Counted from the stretch's first letter, positions 17,085 through 25,831 are shown. The stretch is DNA of 64,000 nt from Acidobacteriaceae bacterium (GCA_003170825.1 PMYL01000017.1:1-64000), one strand, 5' to 3'. Made by a program: numbers and translations. Notes: generated by a model not told the origin, from the letters alone.

Positions 17085-18206
17085 CTACTCGAATTGGAGC
17101 AAGACGATCTCGGGATGGGTTCCTACGCGCATGGGGGGGCCCCAGGTTCCGGCGCCGCTGGAGGTGTAGACCTGCAAGGCGCCGAAGCGTTGCAATCCAT
17201 AAGTGAATTTGCCGAAGGCGCGGCGGGTGAACCAGGTAAAAGGGAAGAGCTGTCCGCCGTGGGTGTGGCCGGAGAGCTGGAGGCTGACGCCGGCTTGTTC
17301 GACAATAGGCAGGCGGCTGGGCGCGTGGTTGAGCAGAATGCTGGGCTGGCTGGGGCGAAGGCGCAGGGCCTCGAGAGTGGCGCGTACGCGGAGGATGGAG
17401 GTGGAGTCGCCGTAGGACACGCCCACGATGTGGAGGCCATCGACGGTGACCTTTTCGTTGGCCAGAACCCGGATGCCGGCGCGGGTGAGCGCCTCGAGGT
17501 AGTGCGGCAGATCGCCGTACTCGTCGTGGTTGCCGGTGGAGTAGTAGATGCCGAAGGGCGGGGAGAGCTTGAGGAAGGGAGCTGCCAGGCGATCGGGGTC
17601 CATCCGGGCGCCGTCAAAGAAGTCGCCGGGAAGGAAGACGATGTCTGGACGGAGGCGGACGGCGAGGTCCGCGATGCGGCGGCTGAATCCGAGGCCGTTG
17701 ACGTGGCCCAGATGGAGGTCGCTGACGAGGAGGGCTGTGCGGCCGCGCCAGGAAGCGGGCAGGTTAGGGAGATGAATGGGGACGCGCCGGATACGAATCC
17801 ATTGGGCATTGAGGAGGCCATAGATGCCGGCCACGATGGCCAGGGCGAAGAGGACGGCGGCGATGAGTGGGCGGTTGCGCGGCAGGGTTGAAGCGAGCGG
17901 GGAAAGCAGAAGGGCAAGGTTGGCAAGCCAGCAGAGGCAGGCGGCGAGGAAGAAGAAGTTGAGAAACCCGAGCCAGACGGCGGCTATCTTGTAGATCGCG
18001 GTGACCAGCAGGTTGGAGAAGCGGAAACTGAGCAGGGCGGCGGCGATGAAGCTGAAGGCCAGCAGGATGAGCGCGTCTCGCAGCGCCAGAGTTGCAGCCG
18101 GACTGAGATTGCCCCAGAAGACGACCAAGGTGCGATAGATAAACCAGTGGGCAAGAAACAGGATGGCTTCGATGAAGACGATTGCCAGGACAGGCCAAGC
18201 TTTCAA
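17085..18206 (-). CDS. Membrane-anchored metallophosphoesterase (YkoQ-like)
   Basis: 373 residues from a TTG at 18206, supported by AAGGAG eight bases upstream. About four N-terminal transmembrane helices (residues 1-130) precede a calcineurin-like phosphoesterase domain. All metal-binding motifs are present: SDLHLGH near residue 160, PGDFFDG, STGNHDEYG, LNHAPS, and SGHTHGGQLFP near 310. The enzyme hydrolyses a phosphoester or pyrophosphate bond using two divalent metals; related proteins act on lipid or envelope substrates, but the substrate here is unknown. It is divergent from hemW, with the two starts 90 bases apart. Confidence 0.9.
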   Translation of the reverse strand: MKAWPVLAIVFIEAILFLAHWFIYRTLVVFWGNLSPAATLALRDALILLAFSFIAAALLSFRFSNLLVTAIYKIAAVWLGFLNFFFLAACLCWLANLALLLSPLASTLPRNRPLIAAVLFALAIVAGIYGLLNAQWIRIRRVPIHLPNLPASWRGRTALLVSDLHLGHVNGLGFSRRIADLAVRLRPDIVFLPGDFFDGARMDPDRLAAPFLKLSPPFGIYYSTGNHDEYGDLPHYLEALTRAGIRVLANEKVTVDGLHIVGVSYGDSTSILRVRATLEALRLRPSQPSILLNHAPSRLPIVEQAGVSLQLSGHTHGGQLFPFTWFTRRAFGKFTYGLQRFGALQVYTSSGAGTWGPPMRVGTHPEIVLLQFE

Positions 18207-18295
18207 ACCGTGGTCTCCTTACCTCAATTCTTGCACGAGCCAGGAATCGAACGCGTGACCGCGTAGGACAGCGCGCGCGTGAAACAATCTTTTTA

Positions 18296-19591
18296 ATGTC
18301 CTGCTCACACAACGACGCGCTTGGCCTTTACATTTCGATCCCGTTTTGCCGGTCGAAGTGCACGTATTGCAACTTTGCCTCGGGAGTGTATCCGGCCAGC
18401 GAACATGCCCGCTATGTGGAACGGTTGATCCAGGATCTGGCGGCGACCGGGGCGTGGGCGGCGCGGATGAATTTGGAACTGCCGCGCCAGGTGGACACCG
18501 TTTACCTGGGCGGCGGAACTCCCAGTTTGTTGGAGCCGGAGCTGCTGGCGCGGCTGTTTGGGGCGATGCGGGCGGAGTTCGACTTTGAGCCGGAGGCGGA
18601 GATCACCGTGGAATGCGCGCCGGGGCAGCTTGCGGACGAAACGCTGGAGTCGCTGGCAGCGGCGGGCGTACATCGCGTGAGCCTGGGCGTGCAGTCGTTC
18701 ATCGACCGCGAGGCGCAGGTGAGCGGGCGGTTGCACAACCGGGCGACGGTCGAGGAGGATTTGCGGCGGCTGCGCGGAGCGGGAATCGCCAACCTGAACG
18801 TGGACCTGATTGCGGGACTGGCCGGGCAGACGCCGGCTTCGTGGGAGGAGTCGCTGGCGGTGCTGGTGGAGAGCGGCGTTCCCCACGCCAGCGTTTACAT
18901 GCTGGAGGTGGACGAAGATTCCCGGCTGGGGCGCGAGATGCTGGCCGGAGGGGCGCGATACCACGCCGGGCTGGTTCCTGCGGACGATGCGATTGCGCAG
19001 ATGTACTCGCGGGCGATCGAGAGGCTGGGCGCGGCCGCGCTGGGCCAGTATGAGATTTCGAACTTCTGCCGGCCGGGATTTGCTTCGCGGCACAATTTGC
19101 GCTACTGGCAGCGACGGCCTTACCTGGGGCTGGGGCTGGATGCGTCGTCGATGCTGCGGGAGGGATTGCAGGCAGCGGATCCAGCGGGACCCGGTTACGT
19201 TTTGCGCTCGACAACCACCGACGACCTGGGGGCATTTCTTGAGGGACCGGAACCGGGGTCCCCGCGGACAGGTCTTCGTCCGTGGGGTGGAGAACCGGTG
19301 GAGACTGCGTGGCTCTCGCCGGCGCGGCAGCACGAAGAGGCATGGTTTCTGGGGCTGCGGCTGAATGTCGGCGTGGATGTAGCCGCGCTGGAGCGGGAGT
19401 TTGGGCGGGAGACGGTGGCGCGGGCGATGGAGACCGTGGGGCGGCTGGCGGAGAATGGGCTGCTGACTTCGGACGGCAAGACGGTTAGGCTGACCGCGCA
19501 GGGGCAACTGCTCTCCAACGATGTTTTTCAGGAGTTTCTGGGGCTGGCGGCGGAAGAGAGTGAGATGAGTCTGGGGACGCATGGAGGTTGA
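18296..19591 (+). CDS. hemW: Radical SAM heme chaperone HemW
   Basis: 431 residues from the ATG at 18296. The radical SAM motif CRSKCTYC near residue 20, the SAM-binding GGGTPSLL, the ECAPGQ block and GVQSFIDREAQVSGRLHNRA identify the HemN-like/HemW group. The N-terminus is short (ALGLYISIPFC), as in HemW rather than HemN, which favours heme delivery to respiratory proteins over coproporphyrinogen oxidation (family knowledge). The C-terminal HemN domain follows, with NFCRPGFASRHNLRYWQRRPY. It is longer than the usual 380 residues because of an insert around LEGPEPGSPRTGLRPWGGEP. No clear ribosome binding site is seen, but the start fits the family. Confidence 0.9.
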   Translation: MSCSHNDALGLYISIPFCRSKCTYCNFASGVYPASEHARYVERLIQDLAATGAWAARMNLELPRQVDTVYLGGGTPSLLEPELLARLFGAMRAEFDFEPEAEITVECAPGQLADETLESLAAAGVHRVSLGVQSFIDREAQVSGRLHNRATVEEDLRRLRGAGIANLNVDLIAGLAGQTPASWEESLAVLVESGVPHASVYMLEVDEDSRLGREMLAGGARYHAGLVPADDAIAQMYSRAIERLGAAALGQYEISNFCRPGFASRHNLRYWQRRPYLGLGLDASSMLREGLQAADPAGPGYVLRSTTTDDLGAFLEGPEPGSPRTGLRPWGGEPVETAWLSPARQHEEAWFLGLRLNVGVDVAALEREFGRETVARAMETVGRLAENGLLTSDGKTVRLTAQGQLLSNDVFQEFLGLAAEESEMSLGTHGG

Positions 19592-19691
19592 TGCGGCCTA
19601 CATCCCAGGTCTCTCCGCGCGGTGGACGAGACCTGGGGCAGCGATTTTTTGGGCGAGGCACGCATCTTTGCGCTGCGGCAGCCACTTCTTG

Positions 19692-20681
19692 TTACCAAGC
19701 GAGCAGTTCGTCGCCGGAGGATGGGGAGAGAAAGGTGACCGGGGCGGCGGAGGAGTACTGGGAGTCGTTGAAGCAGTGGATCGACTCGGGACCGGCAGCC
19801 TTGGCCGACTGCAGCGCCTGTTCGGCGTCGCGCAGAACCACCACCGGGGAGCGGCCCTGGCTGGAGGCGATGCCAAAGCACGCCGAAAGCCGGATGGATT
19901 CGCCACCGACACGGAAGGGCGAGCAAAAGACATCGACGCGGAGCCGCTCGGCCAGCATGACAGCGTTGACGGGGGTGCAACCGGGCAGCGCCACCAGGAA
20001 CTCATCCATGCCGGGACGGCCCAGCAGGTCATAACTGCGCAAGAGGCGCGTGGTGCGGCCCACCACCTGGCAGAGCAGATCGTCGCAGGCGTCGGAGCCC
20101 AGCCGCGAATTCCAATGGCCAAAGTCGTCGATGTCGAACAGGATCATGCACAGCGAGGATTTCATCCGCTGCACGCGGTCGGTCTCGCGAAAGAGCATGG
20201 CGAGGAGGGTTTCGCGGTTGTAGACGCCGGTCAGGCGGTCCATCTGCGCGTTCAGCACCGCGGCCTCGCGGAGGGATTCGAGTTCGCGCGTTCTGTTGAG
20301 CGCGCGCAGCACCATGTCGAGCCGGAGCAGCCAGTAAGGGGATTCGGCGGCGCGCAGAATCAGGTCGTCGATGACGCCCTCGGCCAGGCGGTCGATCCAT
20401 TCCTGGGTGACAGTGTCCGAAATCAGAACAATCGGGAGGCTCTTGGGGCTGACTTCAGCGCGCACGGCCGCGAGCAGCCGGCCCATTTCCATGCCGGACA
20501 GGTTGACGTCGAGCAGGGCCAGGGTGGGTGGATCGGGCGCGATCATGGAGGCCAGGGCGGCTTCGGCAGAGAGGACGATTTCGACGCGCGCGCCCGATGC
20601 GGCGAGGACCGGTTCAATGGCAGCGAGAAGAGCGGGCTCCGGCGATGCGAGCAGGAAGGTTGGATTGGAGTTGGCGAGCAT
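19692..20681 (-). CDS. Response-regulator-like protein with degenerate GGDEF domain
   Basis: 329 residues from the ATG at 20681, with GGAGG ten bases upstream. Residues 1-120 resemble a receiver domain: LLDVNLSGMEMGRLL holds the likely phospho-acceptor Asp, but the acidic pair near the N-terminus is replaced by SP. A GGDEF domain follows (LTGVYNRETLLAML, MILFDIDDFGHWNSRLG). The signature is RPGMDEF instead of GGDEF, while the RxxD inhibitory-site motif (RSYD) lies exactly five residues before it. It may bind c-di-GMP or GTP without efficient cyclase activity (inference). It is convergent with hemW. Confidence 0.82.
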   Translation of the reverse strand: MLANSNPTFLLASPEPALLAAIEPVLAASGARVEIVLSAEAALASMIAPDPPTLALLDVNLSGMEMGRLLAAVRAEVSPKSLPIVLISDTVTQEWIDRLAEGVIDDLILRAAESPYWLLRLDMVLRALNRTRELESLREAAVLNAQMDRLTGVYNRETLLAMLFRETDRVQRMKSSLCMILFDIDDFGHWNSRLGSDACDDLLCQVVGRTTRLLRSYDLLGRPGMDEFLVALPGCTPVNAVMLAERLRVDVFCSPFRVGGESIRLSACFGIASSQGRSPVVVLRDAEQALQSAKAAGPESIHCFNDSQYSSAAPVTFLSPSSGDELLAW

Positions 20682-20886
20682 CCTGGAAGACCTCCATAGT
20701 GGATGCATCGGCGATGATTAGAAATTGTTTAGAAAGCTTGAGAAGTTTATGGATGGATTGCAATGACTTTTAGGCGCGACCCGGCATGCCGAAGGTACCG
20801 CGTGTGGTCTCGACCAGACGCTGTTGGAGGCCTGCATGGGACTCCAACAACGGGGAATGTGAATAGATGGCTACGCGTGGCCGGTG

Positions 20887-21720
20887 TCAGTCGACGAAGT
20901 CCACCTGGGGAGCGATGGGGATGATGCCGCGCTCGTGGCCCAGATCGAGGAGCTTGCGGATGGCCTGGCGGCCGTCGGGGCCGTAGTCGAGGGTGCGGTC
21001 GTTGACGTACATGCTGACGAAGCGGTTGGCGAGGCGGGAGTCGAGGTCGCGGGCAAACTGCATGGCGTAGTTGAGGGCCTGCTCGCGGTGGTCGAGGGCG
21101 TGCTGGATGCTGTCGTGGACGGCTTTGGTGACGATGCGCATGGATTCGGCGCCCAGGGAACGGCGGATGGCGTTGCCGCCGAGGGGCAGCACGAGGCCGG
21201 TGGTTTCGCGCCACCAGACGCCGAGATCGAGCACCTTGTGGAGGCCGCTGGAGGCGTAGGTGAGCTGGCCCTCGTGGATGATGAGGCCGGCGTCGAAGTT
21301 GCCGGCCAGAATCTCGGGGATGATCTGGTCGAAGGGCACGGTGACGGTCTGGATGGCCGGATTGAAGATTTTCAGCGCCAGATAGGCTGTGGTCAGCGTG
21401 CCGGGGACGGCGACTTTGATGCGGCCCAGGTCTTCGGGAGCCAGGGGCTTGCTGGAGACGACCATGGGTCCGTAGCCCTCGCCCACGCTGCCGCCGCAGC
21501 CCATCAGCGTGTATTTGTGCTGCAGGTAGGGATAGGCGTGGAAGCTGATGGCGGTGACGTCGTAGAAGGCTTCATCGCGTGCGCGCAGGTTGAGGGTCTC
21601 GATGTCGCAGAGGGTGTGGTTAAAGCGATAGCCGGGGACGCGGACCTTGTTGGTGGCCAGGCCATAGAACATGAAGGCGTCATCGGAGTCGGGACTATGG
21701 GCGATGGAGATATCGAGCAT
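20887..21720 (-). CDS. mqnD: 1,4-dihydroxy-6-naphthoate synthase
   Basis: 277 residues from MLDISIAHSPDSDDAFMFYG, the family N-terminus with the S-P-D-x-D-D motif. Further conserved blocks are TAISFHAYPYL, GCGGSVGEGYGPMVVS, VPGTLTTAYLAL, ILAGNFDAGLIIHEGQLTY and LGVWWRETTGLVLPLGGN. MqnD converts cyclic de-hypoxanthine futalosine to 1,4-dihydroxy-6-naphthoate in the futalosine route to menaquinone. The open frame extends far upstream, but that region is antisense to or out of frame with bioY. A GTG 14 codons earlier is an alternative start. It follows bioY by 90 bases on the same strand. Confidence 0.93.
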   Translation of the reverse strand: MLDISIAHSPDSDDAFMFYGLATNKVRVPGYRFNHTLCDIETLNLRARDEAFYDVTAISFHAYPYLQHKYTLMGCGGSVGEGYGPMVVSSKPLAPEDLGRIKVAVPGTLTTAYLALKIFNPAIQTVTVPFDQIIPEILAGNFDAGLIIHEGQLTYASSGLHKVLDLGVWWRETTGLVLPLGGNAIRRSLGAESMRIVTKAVHDSIQHALDHREQALNYAMQFARDLDSRLANRFVSMYVNDRTLDYGPDGRQAIRKLLDLGHERGIIPIAPQVDFVD

Positions 21721-21809
21721 GGCGGCCGGGCTTGCTGCTTCGGAATTCAGGTTGCTCACTGGGAACCAAGGTCCTTTCGACGAAAAACTGCAATGGTGAA
21801 TGGATGAGG

Positions 21810-22421
21810 CTAGGGGGTGTGGCGGCGGAGGCGTTGGAAGCCGACGGCCAGCGCGGCTGCAGCGGCAATTTTGAGCGCGTCGCCGGGCAGGAAGGGCAGC
21901 ACGGCGAGAGTCAGAACCGCCTGAGCCGAGGCGTGGGTGAGGACGGCAAGCCAAAGGGCGCCGCAGGCCAGGATAGCGAGACTGCCGGCGGCGGCGCTGA
22001 GGGCGGCGGCAGTGAATCCGCGCCGGGTGCGGCGCCACAGGAACGAAATCAGGGGCGAGGCCAACGGGTAGGCAAGCAGGTAGCCGCCTGTGGGCCCAAA
22101 GAGATGGGCCAGTCCGCCGGAAGCGAGCGGGCTGGGCGCGAACACGGGCAGTCCCAGAGCGCCTTCGGCCAGGTATGCGCCGAGGGTGGCCGCAGCCAGG
22201 CGCGGCGAGAGCAGCAGGCCCAGCAGCAGCACGGCAAAGGGCGCAAGCGAGAGCGGCACGGGCGTGAAATAGAGAGGAATGGAGACGTGGGCGCAGACGG
22301 CGACCAGGGCGCTGCCGGCGAGCACGATGCCGGTGGTGCGCAACCAAGTGGAGGCGGTTGCGGCGGGGGCGGCCATGGAGGCTGAGATTGAGGCCGATTG
22401 TGCCGAGAGTTCTTTGTTCAC
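21810..22421 (-). CDS. bioY: Biotin transporter BioY (S component)
   Basis: 203 residues from a GTG at 22421 with GAGGGAA upstream. About six transmembrane helices. BioY signatures are IPLYFTPVPLSLAPFAVLLLG, LGLPVFAPSPLASGGLAHLF, GPTGGYLLAYPLASPL and the C-terminal LPFLPGDALKIAAAAALA. It captures biotin and works alone or with an ECF energizing module (EcfA/EcfT), neither of which is seen nearby. It sits between a small membrane protein gene and mqnD, all on the minus strand, so one transcript is likely. Confidence 0.93.
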   Translation of the reverse strand: MNKELSAQSASISASMAAPAATASTWLRTTGIVLAGSALVAVCAHVSIPLYFTPVPLSLAPFAVLLLGLLLSPRLAAATLGAYLAEGALGLPVFAPSPLASGGLAHLFGPTGGYLLAYPLASPLISFLWRRTRRGFTAAALSAAAGSLAILACGALWLAVLTHASAQAVLTLAVLPFLPGDALKIAAAAALAVGFQRLRRHTP

Positions 22422-22431
22422 GCGGATTCCC

Positions 22432-22617
22432 TCAGGGTTCCAGTTCCTGGTCGTTTTCCTCGGCCGGGTCGCGGGCAGGATCAAGGGCCTTGCCGGCGCC
22501 CGCAGGCGGCTTGCGGCGGAGCTTCGCGCGCTGGAGCCAGATGTGGCGCGCCACGCCCGCGACTGCAAGCAGCAGCACTCCGAGCGAAACGAGAAGACCC
22601 ATCATTAACCAGCGCAT
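22432..22617 (-). CDS. Small single-span membrane protein upstream of bioY
   Basis: 61 residues starting MRWLMMGLLVSLGVLLLAVA, one transmembrane helix, then a basic stretch (RHIWLQRAKLRRKPP) and an acidic end (DPAEENDQELEP), giving a cytoplasmic C-terminus by the positive-inside rule. It ends ten bases before the bioY start in the same direction. The frame is open further upstream, but the hydrophobic segment starts just after this Met. No family is recognised; it could be a small partner of BioY or an unrelated inner-membrane protein. Confidence 0.55.
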   Translation of the reverse strand: MRWLMMGLLVSLGVLLLAVAGVARHIWLQRAKLRRKPPAGAGKALDPARDPAEENDQELEP

Positions 22618-22734
22618 CGCAGCAAAGAGCGGTTTTCCAATTGATGCGGCCCTGCCGTTGTTTTGTCCGGTCAACAGGAATTGGAAAACCGCTGAAGGCC
22701 AGAATACCAGACGGCGTGGTCCCTGCCGCGGGCT

Positions 22735-23070
22735 TCAGACCCGGCGAAGGGCCGCCTGCAGCCAATCGAGGTAGGGCTGGCTGGCGGCTTCGACCGCGAG
22801 AACCAGGAACTCCGGGGTCTGGTAGCTGTGCAGTTCGTGCAGCCGGGCTTCCAGGGCGGCTAGTTGATCGGGGCTGGTCTTGAGCAGCAGGAGGGTTTCC
22901 GTGGCGGACTCGATCTGGCCCTGCCAGTGGTAGATGGACTGGACGGCGGGGATCAACGTGGCGCAGGCGGCCAGCCGCTCCTCGACCAGAGTGCGGGCGA
23001 TGCGGGTGGCTTCGTCGGGGTTGGACGTGGTGGTCAGGACGACGCGGGCTGGAGGGGTGGGATCGGGCAT
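22735..23070 (-). CDS. cutA: Divalent-cation tolerance protein CutA
   Basis: 111 residues from the ATG at 23070. CutA hallmarks are VVLTTTSNPDEATRIARTLV, EERLAACATLIPAVQSIYHW, GQIESATETLLLLKTS, and the C-terminal HSYQTPEFLVLAVEAASQPY followed by LDWL. CutA forms a stable trimer in the cytoplasm with a ferredoxin-like fold related to PII proteins; its link to copper tolerance is genetic and its chemical role is uncertain. It leads the minus-strand group with the small membrane protein, bioY and mqnD. Confidence 0.93.
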   Translation of the reverse strand: MPDPTPPARVVLTTTSNPDEATRIARTLVEERLAACATLIPAVQSIYHWQGQIESATETLLLLKTSPDQLAALEARLHELHSYQTPEFLVLAVEAASQPYLDWLQAALRRV

Positions 23071-23285
23071 GGGGGTGGTCCACGGTGAGAACAGGTCTGC
23101 AACCAATGTATTCCGAAACCCCTTCCACGGATCCGATCTTTTCGCAAACTTGTGCTTCCCCGGAATCGGCGGCTTGCTCCACGGGGCTGAGTAGGGCAGT
23201 ATGAAGTTGAAGTCCGCCGACCACCCCAGCGACGAAGACCTGTCGCTGGGGACCCTGGTTACGCGGCGGACGCGGGGAGAATGGG

Positions 23286-24698
23286 ATGACGACAGGGATC
23301 AGGTTTGGCACCTCGGGTTGGCGGGCGATTGTGGCCGAGGAATTTACGTTTGCCAATATCCGGCTGGCGGTGGCGGGGATTGCCGCTTACGTGAAGACGC
23401 AACCGGAGCCGCACCGGGTGCTGGTGGGGCGCGATCCGCGTTTTCTGGGTGAGAGCTTTGTGGCCGAGGCGGCGAGGGTGCTGGCCGGAGCGCGGGTGAC
23501 GCCGATTGTGATTCCCGAGGCTGCGCCGACGCCTGCCATTGCATACGCGGTCCGCGAGCTGAAGACCTCCGGGGCGATCAACTTTACCGCCTCGCACAAT
23601 CCGCCGGAGTATAACGGCATCAAGTTTTCGACGCACGACGGAGCGCCGGCGCTGCCGGAAGTGACCAGGCAGATTGAGGCGGCGATTGCGGGGATTGGCT
23701 GTGGGAGTATTCCGTTGGGTAGCGCTCCGGCCAGCGGGTTTGAGACGGCCGACGTGAAGCCCGCGTTCATGAAGCGGTTGGCCGAACTGGTGGATCTGAA
23801 GGCCATCGCCAAGTCGGGCATCAAGGTGGTCTACGATCCGTTCTGGGGCGCGGGGCGCGGTTATAGCTCCGAACTGCTGCGCGAGGCGGGCGTGGCCGTG
23901 GAGACGGTTCACGATTATCGGGATGTTTTGTTCGGCGGTCATGCGCCGGAGCCGGCCGACGAACTGCTGGGCGACGCCAGGGCCAAGATGCGGGAGATGG
24001 GCGCGGACCTGGGCATTGCGACGGATGGGGATGCGGATCGCTTCGGCATCGTGGATGCGGACGGAACCTTCATCCAGCCCAACTACATCATTGCGCTGCT
24101 GTTCGACTACCTGGTGGAGACGCGCGGCTGGAAGAACGGCGTGGCCAAGAGCGTGGCCACCACCAATCTGATCAACGCACTGGCCGAGTACCACAAGGTT
24201 CCGCTGTACGAGACGCCGGTGGGATTCAAATACATTGGCGAGCTGATTATTGCGGACAAGATCGCGATCGGCGGCGAGGAGTCGGCGGGACTGACCATCC
24301 GCGGGCACGTTCCGGAGAAGGATGGCGTGCTGGCGGGGTTGCTGGTGGCGGAGATGGTGGCCACCCGCGGCAAGAGCCTGGGCGTGCAACTGAAGGAACT
24401 GTTTGGCAAGGTTGGTTCCTTCTATCCGGTTCGCGAGAACTTCCGCTTGACCCCGGAGGCGAAGGCCGCGTTCACTGAGAAGTTGAAGGCCGATCCGACG
24501 GAGCTGAGCGGACGCCCGCCGCGGCGGGTGACCAAGGTAGTGCGGACTGACGGGCTGAAGCTGATCCTGGAGGATGGGTCCTGGGTGTGCTACCGGCTGT
24601 CGGGGACCGAACCGGTGGTGCGGGCCTATACGGAGACGCGCAGCGAACAGGACATGGAAGCCCTGAAGGCGGCGGCGAAGAAGTTTGTGCTGTCGTAG
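23286..24698 (+). CDS. Phosphohexomutase (phosphoglucomutase/phosphomannomutase family)
   Basis: 470 residues starting MTTGIRFGTSGWRAIVAEEF. Catalytic phosphoserine loop TASHNPPEYNGIKF near residue 103, metal loop DGDADRFGIVD near 246, sugar-binding loop GGEESAGLTIRGH near 330, and the phosphate-binding loop RLSGTEPVVRAYTE near the end. All four active-site motifs are intact. It interconverts hexose 1- and 6-phosphates, feeding envelope polysaccharide or central metabolism; glucose versus mannose specificity cannot be decided here, though the GEESAG loop suits a phosphoglucomutase. An ftsB-like gene follows by 17 bases. Confidence 0.9.
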   Translation: MTTGIRFGTSGWRAIVAEEFTFANIRLAVAGIAAYVKTQPEPHRVLVGRDPRFLGESFVAEAARVLAGARVTPIVIPEAAPTPAIAYAVRELKTSGAINFTASHNPPEYNGIKFSTHDGAPALPEVTRQIEAAIAGIGCGSIPLGSAPASGFETADVKPAFMKRLAELVDLKAIAKSGIKVVYDPFWGAGRGYSSELLREAGVAVETVHDYRDVLFGGHAPEPADELLGDARAKMREMGADLGIATDGDADRFGIVDADGTFIQPNYIIALLFDYLVETRGWKNGVAKSVATTNLINALAEYHKVPLYETPVGFKYIGELIIADKIAIGGEESAGLTIRGHVPEKDGVLAGLLVAEMVATRGKSLGVQLKELFGKVGSFYPVRENFRLTPEAKAAFTEKLKADPTELSGRPPRRVTKVVRTDGLKLILEDGSWVCYRLSGTEPVVRAYTETRSEQDMEALKAAAKKFVLS

Positions 24699-24715
24699 GC
24701 GTGGATCGAGGTTGA

Positions 24716-25126
24716 ATGCCGGACGAGAAGATGCAAGCCGGGAAGAGCGCGGCTGAGGGCGAGGCTGGTGCCGGGCGTGGCCCGGCGCGCAAGCTGGCGC
24801 TCGCGTGGACGCTGCGGGCGTGGCGCCCGGCGGGCACCGTGGTGGCCGTGGGGCTGGCGCTGCTGCTTACCTGGCATGTGATCAACGGCAAGCACGGGCT
24901 GCAAGTGTGGCAGCAGAAGCGCGCCGAAGACCGGCAGTTGCAGAGGGAGATCAAGGACCTGGATCAGGAGAACGCACACCTGCGCGAACGCATCGAGCGG
25001 CTCAAGTCCGACCCGGAGGCGATCGAGCACGAAGCGCGAGAGAAGCTGCACTACGCCAAGCCGGGCGAGGTGATCTATGCACTGCCCGCAGAGACGCAGG
25101 CACTGCCGGGAGGGGCGGGGAAGTAA
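24716..25126 (+). CDS. FtsB/DivIC-like septum formation initiator
   Basis: 136 residues: a cytoplasmic basic N-terminus, one transmembrane helix (AGTVVAVGLALLLTWHVI, residues about 39-56), then a coiled coil rich in Arg/Glu/Gln (QQKRAEDRQLQREIKDLDQE, NAHLRERIERLKSDPEAIE) and the conserved HEAREKLHYAKPGEVIY end of the DivIC/FtsB family. It acts in the periplasm with FtsL and FtsQ in the divisome. The start at 24716 has GAGG upstream and the gene is 17 bases after the phosphohexomutase, probably in one operon. Confidence 0.85.
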   Translation: MPDEKMQAGKSAAEGEAGAGRGPARKLALAWTLRAWRPAGTVVAVGLALLLTWHVINGKHGLQVWQQKRAEDRQLQREIKDLDQENAHLRERIERLKSDPEAIEHEAREKLHYAKPGEVIYALPAETQALPGGAGK

Positions 25127-25144
25127 GGGGATCGGGGTTGGGGG

Positions 25145-25183
25145 ATAGCAAGTTAGCGAGTTAGCAGGTCAGCAAGTTAGCGG
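25145..25183. repeat. Five tandem 8-bp units of TTAGCAAG type
   Basis: Reads ATAGCAAG, TTAGCGAG, TTAGCAGG, TCAGCAAG, TTAGCGG in direct succession, just after the ftsB-like gene. A similar TAGC-based heptamer array lies at 60636-60741. Confidence 0.7.
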
Positions 25184-25230
25184 CATTGTTGGAATTTGCG
25201 GAATATCGATCCGCATCCCCGTTGACTGCA

Positions 25231-25398
25231 TTAAAAATCCACATGCGTGCGGACTGAGCCCACCCATGCGGGGCCGCGGTCGCGGTTGTAGCCGGGGTTT
25301 ACGATGTGCTGCACATCGAGTGCGTAGAACAGTCCGCGCCATGCGTGCCAGTTGTAGTAGCTTTCGACGATGTTTTCGCGGCCGTATCGGTGTAGGCG
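25231..25398 (-). pseudogene. C-terminal remnant of an OprB-like porin
   Basis: The minus-strand frame ends with ENIVESYYNWHAWRGLFYAL, DVQHIVNPGYNRDRGPAWVG and SVRTHVDF. This matches the last strands of carbohydrate-selective OprB porins (the L/V-x-P-G-Y-N-x-D-R-G-P block and a terminal Phe for BAM recognition). Only about 55 residues remain; upstream the frame is antisense to the next gene and shows no porin similarity. It is a broken gene end, with no promoter or signal peptide. Confidence 0.65.
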
Positions 25399-25504
25399 AA
25401 GGACTCGTGCTGGCCCTTGAATCCATCGATCCCTGCGCCGGAGCTGACGGGTGATGAGAGGCAAACCCTCCATCTGGTAGCATCCTCTTTGGAGAACTTT
25501 CAGC

Positions 25505-25831
25505 ATGGATGCCCTTAACAGCGCGAGCCTCGGCGCACGGCGCAATGAAGACATCGCACTCGATCTGCTCAAGTTTGTAGCCGCCACGGCCGGCGTGGGG
25601 CGCACCGCTGTTCCGGCAACCGGATTCAGCGGCGCCTCCGCGCCCAAGACGGATGAGCAGGTGAACCAATTGCTCGAACTCTACAGCCGCTGCCTGAAGA
25701 CCGTCGAAGGCCAAGGGCCGGAGCAGGAGCTGGCAGGCAAAGGGCCGGAGCAGCCAAGCATAAGGCCGGAGCCGGAAAGCGAAGGGTCAGAGCAGGCCAG
25801 CAGAGCGCCGCAAGGATGGACGGCCCTCTAG
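25505..25831 (+). CDS. Small conserved-looking cytoplasmic protein
   Basis: 108 residues. The first 70 look like a genuine compact helical protein (ARRNEDIALDLLKFVAATAG, KTDEQVNQLLELYSRCLKTV). The last 40 are low-complexity Gly/Pro/Glu repeats (GPEQELAGKGPEQ, RPEPESEGSEQ), which may be an expanded tail or the result of slippage. The ATG at 25505 has TTTGGAGAA eleven bases upstream. The TAG overlaps the GTG alternative start of the following oxidoreductase (TAGTG), so the two are coupled. No function is recognised; a regulatory or adaptor role beside the oxidoreductase is possible. Confidence 0.6.
   Translation: MDALNSASLGARRNEDIALDLLKFVAATAGVGRTAVPATGFSGASAPKTDEQVNQLLELYSRCLKTVEGQGPEQELAGKGPEQPSIRPEPESEGSEQASRAPQGWTAL

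Noticed and set aside
20822-20849. TGTTGGAG/CTCCAACA hairpin as terminator of mqnD
   Set aside because: The 8-bp stem has a 12-base loop and no T-run on the minus strand, so it is too weak to call.
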